Below, in pieces: positions 1 to 8,375 of a stretch of DNA of 33,136 nucleotides (within the stretch, counting starts at the first letter, position 1; every line of letters begins with the position of its first letter). The notes under the pieces were generated by a model that did not search any database, was not told the DNA's origin, and was given only the letters and a program-made list of their open reading frames with translations. The translations under genes were made by a program, and so were the position numbers. Where the stretch lies: positions 1 through 33,136 of the forward strand of contig CALFBM010000167.1 in assembly GCA_937951645.1 (NCBI GenBank), given 5' to 3'. The stretch comes from an uncultured Rhizobiaceae group bacterium. GTDB lineage: Bacteria > Pseudomonadota > Alphaproteobacteria > Rhizobiales > Rhizobiaceae.

Positions 1-1
1 G

Positions 2-64
2 TGGATCAATATCATCTCTAACCAGACCATGACGCGCCTGCTGGCCTGTTTCAACGCCAGATAA
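2..64 (+). CDS. C-terminal fragment of a CDS entering from the left edge (tail WINIISNQTMTRLLACFNAR*); product unknown
   Basis: Open reading frame from the window edge to TAA at 62-64 with plausible protein-like composition; too short to identify. Confidence 0.3.
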   Translation, partial: WINIISNQTMTRLLACFNAR

Positions 65-547
65 GCTATGTTGTAAATTGTCAAAGTCTTCCTGCTGCCT
101 TGCTATCTGCAAGCCATCGGAATGCCTGTTAAAACTGTCTGAGTAACTACCCACAAAACCTCATTTTATTAGAGTCTTATTATAACAGACTTAGGTGGTG
201 TGGTTCAAATTTGCGTCACTTTGAAACGAACTTGAATCAGAGGGATGAAACGGGAGAACATAGTATCTCCCTTTCCAAGTCAGTTTTTGTAATACAAAAA
301 CACAGCTTGCTACCGTTGCTTAATTTTGTTTCTAAAAGGAAAGATGCGAACCTATCGAACTTGACTTGGACTTTTGGTGTTTCAGCACACAGTTGACCAA
401 TCTAATTTGGCATTTGCTAACAGTAGCATCTTTTGCAGCTCAAAATTTTATTGAAAACCTAGGCCGTTGACCGACAAATAATTAACAGATATTCAAATTA
501 ATCCAGATATGAAAAATAATCATGTAATCCAGTTTTTATAAAGATTT

Positions 548-3500
548 TCAAGTGCATCGAGGAACATCCAAAAACACCACCCTGCCATCTGATAAACCAA
601 CTACCAGTGAATTTTTCCATGCCACTGCTCTCGTGGGAAAAGCGTCCAAATAAAGTGAGCTTATGAAATTTTCATTTTCAATATTCCAAAAAGATACTTC
701 ATTGTCATATGACAAGATCACTAGAACTCCGGCACCATCAAAAATTAAAAAGTCATTTGCAGTATGGTGCGTTCTGTTCGGGGGAATCAGATTTTTTCCG
801 TTGATGAATACTTCTCCTTTTAGGTTCAAACAAACGGTCTTGTCGCTTCTGACATCTAGTTGTTCTTTGGGGGCATGGAGAGTGCGACCGAGCAAATTTC
901 GATAATTCTCAAAATTCATTCCATTTAGATAAAATGCACAATCGATATATCTGCAAAACATAAACATGCTGCTTTTTGATGTTCGTACATCAGATTTCCT
1001 ATATGCACGAATAAAGCGACCGTTGACTCCATCATGCAGATTGAAGCAACCGTCCTCCAGAGCAATCAAAAAATATTCTGATTTGAGTGTAAAGCATACT
1101 TCAATCACTCTTTTTTCACCGGTATCCAATTCAGTAATATGACTACCCGTATGGCCATTCCATAAGTGATTTTCTGGAAAGCTTGTCCTTGTATAGGTGA
1201 TTAAGCGTTCGGCTTGTGGAGAGAATCTGCCTCTCGGGTACTGATTGTGATATCCTAGGCATTTGACATACCTTCCGGTGTTTCCATTCCACAACGTTAC
1301 CTTTCTGTCAGTAGAAATTGTTAATCTACTGCCATCCATCGAAAATGCTGAATTCATAACCGGACTATCTTGAGCCCTAAAAGTTTTGATAGGAGAATAA
1401 GTTTTTCTATCCCATAAAACAGCGGTGCCATCACTAGAACCAGACCAAACACGTTTACCGCTCGTAGAACAATTCACATGGAAAACGTAATTTTTATGAG
1501 GTTTTGTTTCTTTTAGTCTGTTCCCATCAAGTTTCCAAACCCTAACTACATCATCTAGGGACGAAGTTATAAAATATCTGGAGTCTGATGAAAAACATCC
1601 AGAAACAACCATACGCTTATCGGATTTGAAAGTTTTTCGGATAACCCCTGTATCAGCATCCCAGATACAAGCAGTCTTATCATGAGAAGCTGTAGCGAAA
1701 AATTGCCCATTTGGTGAAAAACTAATGGAATTTATATGCTTACTGTGAAAATTACTAGAGTTTATTAGTGTTCCATTTCGTGCACATAATAGATGAATTT
1801 TGTGCGTGTAATAATATGGTGCGACAATTCTCTTAGAGTCTGGTGAAAAAATAATGTCATCTATTCTGATATTGCTATCAGATAATTCTTTTATTTTTGC
1901 ATAATCTGTGGTGCTCCAGAGAAAAACGCTTCCGTCTTCAGTTTGAGTGATTATACGACTGCCATCTGGTGAGATGATAGCTCGAGTAACCGAAGCTGAG
2001 TGTTTCAACCGAGCCAGCAGGGGTTCTTTGGAATTTACATCACAAACTATTGTTGTTTTGTCAGATGACGCGGTGATAATGGTATTGTCACTTGGAGATA
2101 TAGTTATGCTATTTATTTGACCATTATGATTATTAAACAGTCTAAGCGTCTTGCCGGTAACAGCGCTCCAAAGGGTTACTGTATTTTTTGTTAATGCTAT
2201 TGCAAGAAACCAACTATCAGCAGAGAAGCAAAATGGTGCAAATTTATTGCCCCTGATTTTGGCCGATGAAATTAATTCTGCACTTTCGCTATCCCATAAA
2301 CAAAAACTCTTATTTTCTGATATTGTGACAAAGCGACTACTATCTGGCGAGAAATAAACCCTGCTTTTATCAACATAGATATTCTTTGATACATTAAAGT
2401 CTGGCGCTCTACGGATTTCAATATAGCTGTCATTATACGAACATCTTAAAAGTATTTTTTTGTTGGGTGAAAAAACCACATCGTCAAATTTACCACAAAT
2501 AGTTTGTATAGGATTGCCTGTCTCACTATCCCAAATTCGTACTACTTTGTTCGTTTGGATAGTTAGAATTTTCTCCTGTTTCGGTGAAAAAAAAGCATTG
2601 TAAACCGAATTGCCTGGGATAATTCTTAGAAACTCATCACCTATCGGATTGAGGTGAGGTGTCCTAATTACTGGCAGAAAACTCTCATCATTCTTTGCAT
2701 CTTCAAGAAAAGTTTTCAGCCTATCATAAGTCGGTCCGTGCCCTAATATTCCGAACATCTGATGAGCAAATGCCTTAGTCTGTTTCTGCAATGCGGGTAA
2801 AGATAGCTGGATTGTACGCCCGATATCCCTTGCATCGGAGCGTTTTGGAAATGGGATGTATGAACGGTGCAGCTGAGTGATACCAACGACATGAAGTTTT
2901 GCTTTCAGCCATTGAAAGTCGGTCCGAAGATCATCCGCTTCATCTTGTAGGCCTTGCGCCTCAAGATGATACAGTAGATGTTTCCAACCATATTGATGCG
3001 ACCGAGAAAGGGTCTCCCATCCGTCAGTACAATGAATCTTAATTGAATCCGTCAGCTTTACATGCAGAAATTTCAATCCATCTGGTCTGTGATTTTTTCT
3101 GAAATAGGACAAAAAGACATCATGAATTCTGATTGTTTTGTTTTCCAGATTGCATTCTCGGAAGAAGGATAGATCATTTAGCCTATTGCGAATTGTAACC
3201 GCACGGTTTTGGTCTATTCTGGCTTCTCCAGTCTCGTCCTTGGTGAGTTCAATCCAATAGTCCGATAAAACATCAAACGGAATATCTGTATCCTCTGGAA
3301 ACACACCCATTGAAAGTAGTGCTTCTTCGTAGATAGGCCTTGGATTTCCTGAAACACGAGGTTTAGGCAATGCCGATAAACCGATACGAACGCAATGTCC
3401 GACAAACTTTCGGCGCAACTCATCCTGCTTTTCACCAACTTCTTCGTCATCCCAACTAGTGAAGTTTTTTTCCTCCACTAATATTTCAAAATCAGAAATG

Positions 3501-4831
3501 GTTTCTTCGAGTCCTTCCCCCGATTTCTGACGATCACGAAAGGTGGCATTTGCTAAGTTTAGCACCAAAGGCCAGCCATCAAACTTTGAAGCGATCTTTA
3601 TTATGCGGTCTTGTTTCTCATGGGGAATATCTTCTAAACCGTAAAGCAGTATTTTTTCTGATAGTCCGTCGGATAGTTCTTTAATTTTGATAGGATGATC
3701 AAATAAACTTCGAAGGCTTTTTTTTCTAGTTGTAGCAACAAGTGCAGCATTTGGAGGAAGATAGTCAATCCATTTAGCTTGATGATGTGCCCATAGGTCA
3801 TCGGCAACAATAAGCATAGGTTTATCTACTGGAAGATAGTTGAACAGGCTTTTTATAGCATCTTCATCATCTCGATAGTCGATTTCAACTTTTGATTTTT
3901 TGCCATCAGTTGACTTGTCGCTAATGTTATATTGCGAACTGAGCATGTTTTGGATTGCGTCACGAACTGAGTTTGTGTTTGTAGCTTGGTCCCCATTGTC
4001 GCTGTCTGGCACCCCAAATTGAAACCAGTAAATTCCGCCAGTAAAGATTTCACGGACACTTGTGTCCTGACAAAATTCTTCAACAAGTGATGTTTTACCA
4101 TAGCCACCTGTGCCATGAACAATTGCTGTTATTCCAACAAAGTTTGAATCTTTATGTGGAAGCAAGCTCTTAAGCTCTCCATATTCTTCACGGTCGGATT
4201 GGTGAGCATCAGTTAGCTTAACTTTTCGAGGATATGTTGGAGTGAGTGTTTCGGAGTGTATTTGGTCGGGTTGAAAAATCGATTCGACGTTGAATAACTT
4301 GTAGAGTTTCTCCTGGCTGCCAAAAGCAGCCTCATCTACGAGTTCCGCGTGGCTAAGGTCATCAACATTATAATGAAGTCGATAATAGAATGCGGCGGCT
4401 AACTTCTTACTACCTGAACCATTTGTTTTTAGTTTTGAGACAAAGTTTGCCAGATCTCGGCGTTCGCCACTTTTTGCATGAAAATCACAATCAGAAGTGG
4501 CGGTCGCTAACTCGTCAATATCAAAAAGCCAAGCTGCCCATAGATCGCTTACACTTTCGTCTTCTTGGGTTGATCTGTGTGAAACTTTGCTTAATGCTTG
4601 GCCAAGTGCTTCTCTGACATCGCAAGCGACACTACCGACCATTTTGCGAACAACGAAGTCCCTAAATGATTCAAAATCAATATTGGCTTTGTATTTCAAA
4701 AGTAGTTTCCAGTTTTCTTTTATAAGATCACTGAAACTTTGGCATAAACTACATGCTTGGCTCAATAGGCGGAATGTTTTGCCAGTGTTTTTCCGTGCCA
4801 TATTCAAAATATCGTGCAGTGATGATTGCAC
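548..4831 (-). CDS. STAND-family protein: uncharacterised N-terminal region, NB-ARC-like P-loop NTPase core, C-terminal WD40 repeat array; candidate defence protein
   Basis: 1,427-aa ORF. Walker A-like GTGGYGKTSL, Walker B-like PMLIVADDLW, ATTR motif after it, then many WD40-type repeats (e.g. INSISFSPNGQFFATASHDKTACIWDADTG). Start may be ATG 4831 or the internal Met (MARKNTGK) at 4801. Confidence 0.9.
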   Translation of the reverse strand: MQSSLHDILNMARKNTGKTFRLLSQACSLCQSFSDLIKENWKLLLKYKANIDFESFRDFVVRKMVGSVACDVREALGQALSKVSHRSTQEDESVSDLWAAWLFDIDELATATSDCDFHAKSGERRDLANFVSKLKTNGSGSKKLAAAFYYRLHYNVDDLSHAELVDEAAFGSQEKLYKLFNVESIFQPDQIHSETLTPTYPRKVKLTDAHQSDREEYGELKSLLPHKDSNFVGITAIVHGTGGYGKTSLVEEFCQDTSVREIFTGGIYWFQFGVPDSDNGDQATNTNSVRDAIQNMLSSQYNISDKSTDGKKSKVEIDYRDDEDAIKSLFNYLPVDKPMLIVADDLWAHHQAKWIDYLPPNAALVATTRKKSLRSLFDHPIKIKELSDGLSEKILLYGLEDIPHEKQDRIIKIASKFDGWPLVLNLANATFRDRQKSGEGLEETISDFEILVEEKNFTSWDDEEVGEKQDELRRKFVGHCVRIGLSALPKPRVSGNPRPIYEEALLSMGVFPEDTDIPFDVLSDYWIELTKDETGEARIDQNRAVTIRNRLNDLSFFRECNLENKTIRIHDVFLSYFRKNHRPDGLKFLHVKLTDSIKIHCTDGWETLSRSHQYGWKHLLYHLEAQGLQDEADDLRTDFQWLKAKLHVVGITQLHRSYIPFPKRSDARDIGRTIQLSLPALQKQTKAFAHQMFGILGHGPTYDRLKTFLEDAKNDESFLPVIRTPHLNPIGDEFLRIIPGNSVYNAFFSPKQEKILTIQTNKVVRIWDSETGNPIQTICGKFDDVVFSPNKKILLRCSYNDSYIEIRRAPDFNVSKNIYVDKSRVYFSPDSSRFVTISENKSFCLWDSESAELISSAKIRGNKFAPFCFSADSWFLAIALTKNTVTLWSAVTGKTLRLFNNHNGQINSITISPSDNTIITASSDKTTIVCDVNSKEPLLARLKHSASVTRAIISPDGSRIITQTEDGSVFLWSTTDYAKIKELSDSNIRIDDIIFSPDSKRIVAPYYYTHKIHLLCARNGTLINSSNFHSKHINSISFSPNGQFFATASHDKTACIWDADTGVIRKTFKSDKRMVVSGCFSSDSRYFITSSLDDVVRVWKLDGNRLKETKPHKNYVFHVNCSTSGKRVWSGSSDGTAVLWDRKTYSPIKTFRAQDSPVMNSAFSMDGSRLTISTDRKVTLWNGNTGRYVKCLGYHNQYPRGRFSPQAERLITYTRTSFPENHLWNGHTGSHITELDTGEKRVIEVCFTLKSEYFLIALEDGCFNLHDGVNGRFIRAYRKSDVRTSKSSMFMFCRYIDCAFYLNGMNFENYRNLLGRTLHAPKEQLDVRSDKTVCLNLKGEVFINGKNLIPPNRTHHTANDFLIFDGAGVLVILSYDNEVSFWNIENENFISSLYLDAFPTRAVAWKNSLVVGLSDGRVVFLDVPRCT

Positions 4832-5156
4832 CAGATGTAGGATTGCGCTCTATAATTGCTGGCTGTCGATTGCCGCGATGACATTTCCCGTGTTCAAAAT
4901 AATTTTCTTCCACATGGATATTATTGGTAGTATTGATTTCTATCAGCGCGGGTTTTCCCACTCGGTGAAACTTACCTTCTTTCCGCCAATAAAGGGACTC
5001 TATGTTGCCCTGTTCATCATAGTGGATTGATGCAGGGCGATCACCAGGTGGTCCTTCACTTTTACCATTTTTCAGCCAGTGTTCTGCTTGAACAAGCCCA
5101 GAGGTGGCGTTGCGAACAAATTTAACTTCAAAACTCTCCTCGATTTCATCATTCAT
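4749..5156 (-). CDS. Small repeat protein (about 3-4 degenerate repeats of the type GxxxxxxYxxxGKxHRxGxPAxIE), overlapping the 5' end of the STAND gene
   Basis: 135-aa ORF on the same strand as and overlapping the STAND gene; internal repeats RPASIHYDEQGNIESLYWRKEGKFHRVGKPALIEI / NNIHVEENYFEHGKCHRGNRQPAIIERNPTSGAIITARYFEYG. Confidence 0.75.
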   Translation of the reverse strand: MNDEIEESFEVKFVRNATSGLVQAEHWLKNGKSEGPPGDRPASIHYDEQGNIESLYWRKEGKFHRVGKPALIEINTTNNIHVEENYFEHGKCHRGNRQPAIIERNPTSGAIITARYFEYGTEKHWQNIPPIEPSM

Positions 5157-5178
5157 ATGTTTTCAGAATATCAGAAGC

Positions 5179-5215
5179 AAGCTATTTAGGTCAACATTGT
5201 TGACCTAAATAGCTT
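5179..5215. promoter_or_regulatory. Perfect 17-bp inverted repeat with 3-nt spacer, upstream of the 135-aa ORF; candidate operator
   Basis: AAGCTATTTAGGTCAAC-ATT-GTTGACCTAAATAGCTT read directly; 23-59 nt upstream of the 5156 start; no adjacent T-tract. Confidence 0.75.
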
Positions 5216-5385
5216 CTAACATTCAGAATCTTAAGGGCAGGATGTTTGTCAGAATCCTGTCAGAGCGCTCTGGTCGATCTATTCCTCGATGCATGATTTT
5301 CTATGTGTAGGCCCGAGTGTTGAGGAATGTACCTCACATTCATTCTAATAGGATCACCGGTGTTTCCGCATTGTCGGAGACTAAA

Positions 5386-5910
5386 ATGACAATAGACTAC
5401 ATAAAGGAACTAGAACGTAATGCAGGCAAGATTTATCTGCCTAATCGGGAATGGAGGAAGCCAAATGGTGAGTTGTTGCCATTCATCAACAACGACATTT
5501 TGTCGTATGATGAAGATGAATTGCGCAGCCCCAGATTTGAGCAGGAGTTTGCTGTGATGGTCATGTCTGCAATTAATAGAAAAGACTGCGTTGATACTGA
5601 TGAAGGCATTGCCGCCTTTATTCGTAAACATCTTACGAAACGCATCAATGGCAAACTTGTCGATTGGAAGGATGATGAATTCAATCCTAAGAAGGTTTCC
5701 CTTCGCTGGGATGTTAAAAACCCTGCGGAAGAATTCCTTGGCAGTGATCCCGGCAGGACAGCCACACGCCTAATCCGAGCAATCGAACACCCTCGCAAGA
5801 GGCGTGCACCAAAACGGCTTCGCTTCCGTCTTTGTTGTTATGCTTGGGTTTGGAAGGCCTACGCGGGACGTGCGGGACGGACTGAGTTCTGCAAACTAAC
5901 TGAACGTTAA
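5386..5910 (+). CDS. Hypothetical protein (174 aa from the internal ATG MTIDYIKELERN)
   Basis: ORF 5317-5910; preferred start at 5386 because GGAGA precedes ATG at good spacing. Charged, protein-like N-terminal two thirds; no family recognised. Confidence 0.55.
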   Translation: MTIDYIKELERNAGKIYLPNREWRKPNGELLPFINNDILSYDEDELRSPRFEQEFAVMVMSAINRKDCVDTDEGIAAFIRKHLTKRINGKLVDWKDDEFNPKKVSLRWDVKNPAEEFLGSDPGRTATRLIRAIEHPRKRRAPKRLRFRLCCYAWVWKAYAGRAGRTEFCKLTER

Positions 5911-5938
5911 TCCGCCCGTTTCTGGTTTGAATAAGATG

Positions 5939-5973
5939 CCCGTTCCCTGCATTATGTGGGGGACGGGTTTTTT
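5939..5973 (+). terminator. Rho-independent terminator
   Basis: Stem CCCGTTCCC / GGGGACGGG (one G-U) followed by TTTTTT. Confidence 0.8.
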
Positions 5974-6090
5974 GTGTCAGATGCTAAAGCGCCCGTGAAG
6001 CGCGGTTATTTGGCTCGTCAATGCCCCGCGTATTTGTCGCAAACTTTCTAAGCTTCTTTTGTTTTGTCTTGAAAACGAAAGGAAAAGTTC

Positions 6091-6384
6091 ATGACTGAAA
6101 CTATCACAACGCTACCAGAACCTACAAAGGCAGGTTATTTAAAGGTAGCACTGCTACTCACCCCAGTATTTTCTGTATTGCTTCTAATCTTTGCGTTCAA
6201 GAACTTGGGTCTTGTCTCCAATGATGGTTATGGATATGTGCGACTGGCTGTTCTGGCACTTGCCTCATATACGGTTGCTTATGCGATCTTCAGAATGGCC
6301 ATTGAAAAAGGTGCGGTCTTGGCCGCCGCTGGAATAAGTCAGCTGCAGCACTTAGTCTTGCTTCAACGGCGTTGGTGGGGCTAG
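6091..6384 (+). CDS. Membrane protein, N-terminal part; apparently frameshifted relative to the 6372-7346 ORF
   Basis: 97-aa ORF with two hydrophobic segments (YLKVALLLTPVFSVLLLIFAF, LAVLALASYTVAYAIF); the frame changes near 6335-6340, where the other frame continues SAAALSLASTALVGLAFFAATLPGM. Confidence 0.6.
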   Translation: MTETITTLPEPTKAGYLKVALLLTPVFSVLLLIFAFKNLGLVSNDGYGYVRLAVLALASYTVAYAIFRMAIEKGAVLAAAGISQLQHLVLLQRRWWG

Positions 6385-7346
6385 CATTTTTTGCAGCTAC
6401 GTTGCCAGGTATGATCGTGAGTGAAGTTGAAACCCTTCGCTTGCAGCAATATACTGGGCATCTGGTTAAATACAGCAATCAACGTATTGCAAACTCAGCT
6501 CAGGATGCACGTATTGTGCCTGTCATCAATGCAATTGCCAGTGATCTTCAATCCAAGGCAGTTTGTGAGCGTGAAGAAAGCTGTGTGTCCTTGAGCGAAG
6601 AGATTGGTCTTGGTTCAACGGCACGCACACTTAATACGTTGGTGTCACGCACAAGTTCGATTGCTACGATTGCCCGACAAGGTTTCCAGAACCGTAACAA
6701 TGCCATCGGTCAAGCAAACGCGAGTTTAGCTGCAATTGAAGCTGCCGTTTCTGATGAAGAGACGGTCGCCTCAGACAAACGCAGCATTTTGCGTAAGCAT
6801 AATGCAGAGCTGTCGCAATTACTTGATCAGTTGGATGAAACCATTCCAGTATCAACGCTTGCAGCCTTTGCGCAGGAATTGCGTGGTGGCGTTACCATTC
6901 CAGGCAAGGAAGATGTGTCTTTACGAATTGGACATTTCCTGAATGGTTATGCAGCTGCGCTGGATAAGGTCTTGAGTGAACGTGGCAGCGATGCAGTTGA
7001 ACGCCCTGCATTTCCGTCCAGAACTGCTGTGCCTGAGGCATTGTCACATATGTTGACCTTTGCTCCGGTCGCTTTGTTAACATTCACAATTGATGTGATG
7101 TTTCCATTGACGCTTTGGGCTTTTACATATTGGCAGCAAATCTACGCGCGTTTTGAAGCCAATCCTCGTGCAGGAACCAAGCGTAAAGTCCCTACGGATT
7201 TGGAGCGCTTGACGGAAACCAGCCTTTTGAAACCACAGGCTCCTTCTGGTTCAAGTGAACGTAAGGCTAGCACTCAGAAAACTGCATCATCACGCAGAAC
7301 CAATCGTTCTTCCAAGCGTAGAACCAATAAGGGAGGTCGTTCATGA
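6339..7346 (+). CDS. Membrane protein, C-terminal part (soluble coiled-coil-like domain, further TM segment, strongly basic C-terminal tail)
   Basis: ORF 6372-7346 (annotated start is TTG); hydrophobic segment MLTFAPVALLTFTIDVMFPLTLWAFTYW; tail SERKASTQKTASSRRTNRSSKRRTNKGGRS. Confidence 0.65.
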   Translation, partial: SAAALSLASTALVGLAFFAATLPGMIVSEVETLRLQQYTGHLVKYSNQRIANSAQDARIVPVINAIASDLQSKAVCEREESCVSLSEEIGLGSTARTLNTLVSRTSSIATIARQGFQNRNNAIGQANASLAAIEAAVSDEETVASDKRSILRKHNAELSQLLDQLDETIPVSTLAAFAQELRGGVTIPGKEDVSLRIGHFLNGYAAALDKVLSERGSDAVERPAFPSRTAVPEALSHMLTFAPVALLTFTIDVMFPLTLWAFTYWQQIYARFEANPRAGTKRKVPTDLERLTETSLLKPQAPSGSSERKASTQKTASSRRTNRSSKRRTNKGGRS

Positions 7347-7888
7347 TTGACATGACCTCTTTACCAGTTTCCGGCGGCGTTATCGTCGCCGGGGCTTTGT
7401 GGGTAGGATTATCTGCCTTTGTTCTTGGTCCAGTCGTTGTGGAGCGCAGTGCCGATAAGATGGATTGGTGCGAAACCTGCGAACAGCAGCTTGTTGCAGA
7501 AATCAAGGCACGACAGCCCCTGCCGAGTGCCAAACCAAACCTTGGTTGCGATGATGTAATGAAGCACTTGCCAAAAGAGTATGGTAAAATACTCAATCTC
7601 TTTGGTATGGATGCGGCTTGCAAGATCGTTGACCAGAAAAATGCACAACTCAAGCAAATTGAAGCAATCAAACGCGAGCGTGTGATGCAAGCTGCAGAAC
7701 ATGCAAACTCTCAATGTGAATGTGCGGTTGCACATCTGATTGAGATCAAGCGCTGGTCATTTGCAATGCATGCAGGATCGGCTCGGTTGATTACACCATC
7801 TGGCGTTAGTTACTTGAGTGCTGCTCTTATGGCATCTGCAAAAAGTCCTGAATGCGCACGTCTTACCAGACAAGGAGGTGTGCAATGA
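7343..7888 (+). CDS. Cys-rich hypothetical protein with one N-terminal hydrophobic segment
   Basis: ATGA overlap with the upstream ORF; 181 aa; N-terminal VSGGVIVAGALWVGLSAFVLGPVVV followed by a WCETC motif and five further cysteines. Confidence 0.7.
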   Translation: MIDMTSLPVSGGVIVAGALWVGLSAFVLGPVVVERSADKMDWCETCEQQLVAEIKARQPLPSAKPNLGCDDVMKHLPKEYGKILNLFGMDAACKIVDQKNAQLKQIEAIKRERVMQAAEHANSQCECAVAHLIEIKRWSFAMHAGSARLITPSGVSYLSAALMASAKSPECARLTRQGGVQ

Positions 7889-8265
7889 TCTTTGGCTCTC
7901 TGAATGTCGATAAGGATGCAGTTTACACCCATCGAGATACATATCTGCTTGAAAACGTAAGCGTGATCTCTGTTCGCCGTCCGTTTTTACCAATGGGCAT
8001 TGTTATGACCATTGGCGTTGGTGGCTTCGGGTTTGGGTTTGCTGATCTGCTTTGGTCACATGAAAAACTGCTGATCGCAGGCTTTTGTTGTTTAGGCCTC
8101 GCAATAGGATGGTTCATTGGTCAACTACAGCTTCTAAGTCGCGATCTGCGTGGGTCTGAACTTATGGGCGCAGTTTATGGTTCCTATAGAGAACTAAATC
8201 AAAAACGCTCGGAGATTGCTTCTGCAAAGCGAGCGAATGTACTTGCTGTCTCAAACTCTGGTTGA
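7885..8265 (+). CDS. Small membrane protein (MIFGSLNVDKDAVYTHRDTYLLENVSVISVRR...), resembling DUF6232-type proteins
   Basis: ORF 7852-8265 with likely ATG at 7885 (AGGAGG upstream, ATGA overlap with the preceding gene); two hydrophobic segments. DUF assignment is a weak recollection. Confidence 0.65.
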   Translation: MIFGSLNVDKDAVYTHRDTYLLENVSVISVRRPFLPMGIVMTIGVGGFGFGFADLLWSHEKLLIAGFCCLGLAIGWFIGQLQLLSRDLRGSELMGAVYGSYRELNQKRSEIASAKRANVLAVSNSG

Positions 8266-8320
8266 CTCTTAAACCGCCCAGCATGTGCCTTACAGGTGCA
8301 TGACAATCCGACAAACAGAA

Positions 8321-8360
8321 GAGGCATCCTGCATGACGCAGGATGCCTCTAGCTTTTTTA
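8321..8360 (+). terminator. Rho-independent terminator
   Basis: Perfect 13-bp stem AGAGGCATCCTGC-ATGAC-GCAGGATGCCTCT followed by AGCTTTTTT. Confidence 0.85.
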
Positions 8361-8375
8361 GATCGGAGACTATCT

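Noticed and set aside
211-396. 61-aa ORF in the left intergenic region
   Set aside because: Short, no ribosome-binding site or recognisable domain; cannot be supported.
663-905. Several plus-strand ORFs (663-905, 2151-2357, 4390-4617) inside the STAND gene
   Set aside because: Shadow ORFs opposite a long WD40/NB-ARC coding region.
1000-2600. Repetitive protein signal that could suggest a DNA repeat array
   Set aside because: The repetition is at protein level (degenerate WD40 repeats); no near-identical tandem DNA repeats or CRISPR-like spacing were seen.
4497-5030. 177-aa plus-strand ORF overlapping the STAND and repeat genes
   Set aside because: Antisense to two well-supported minus-strand genes; composition (F/L/S-rich) is typical of a shadow ORF.
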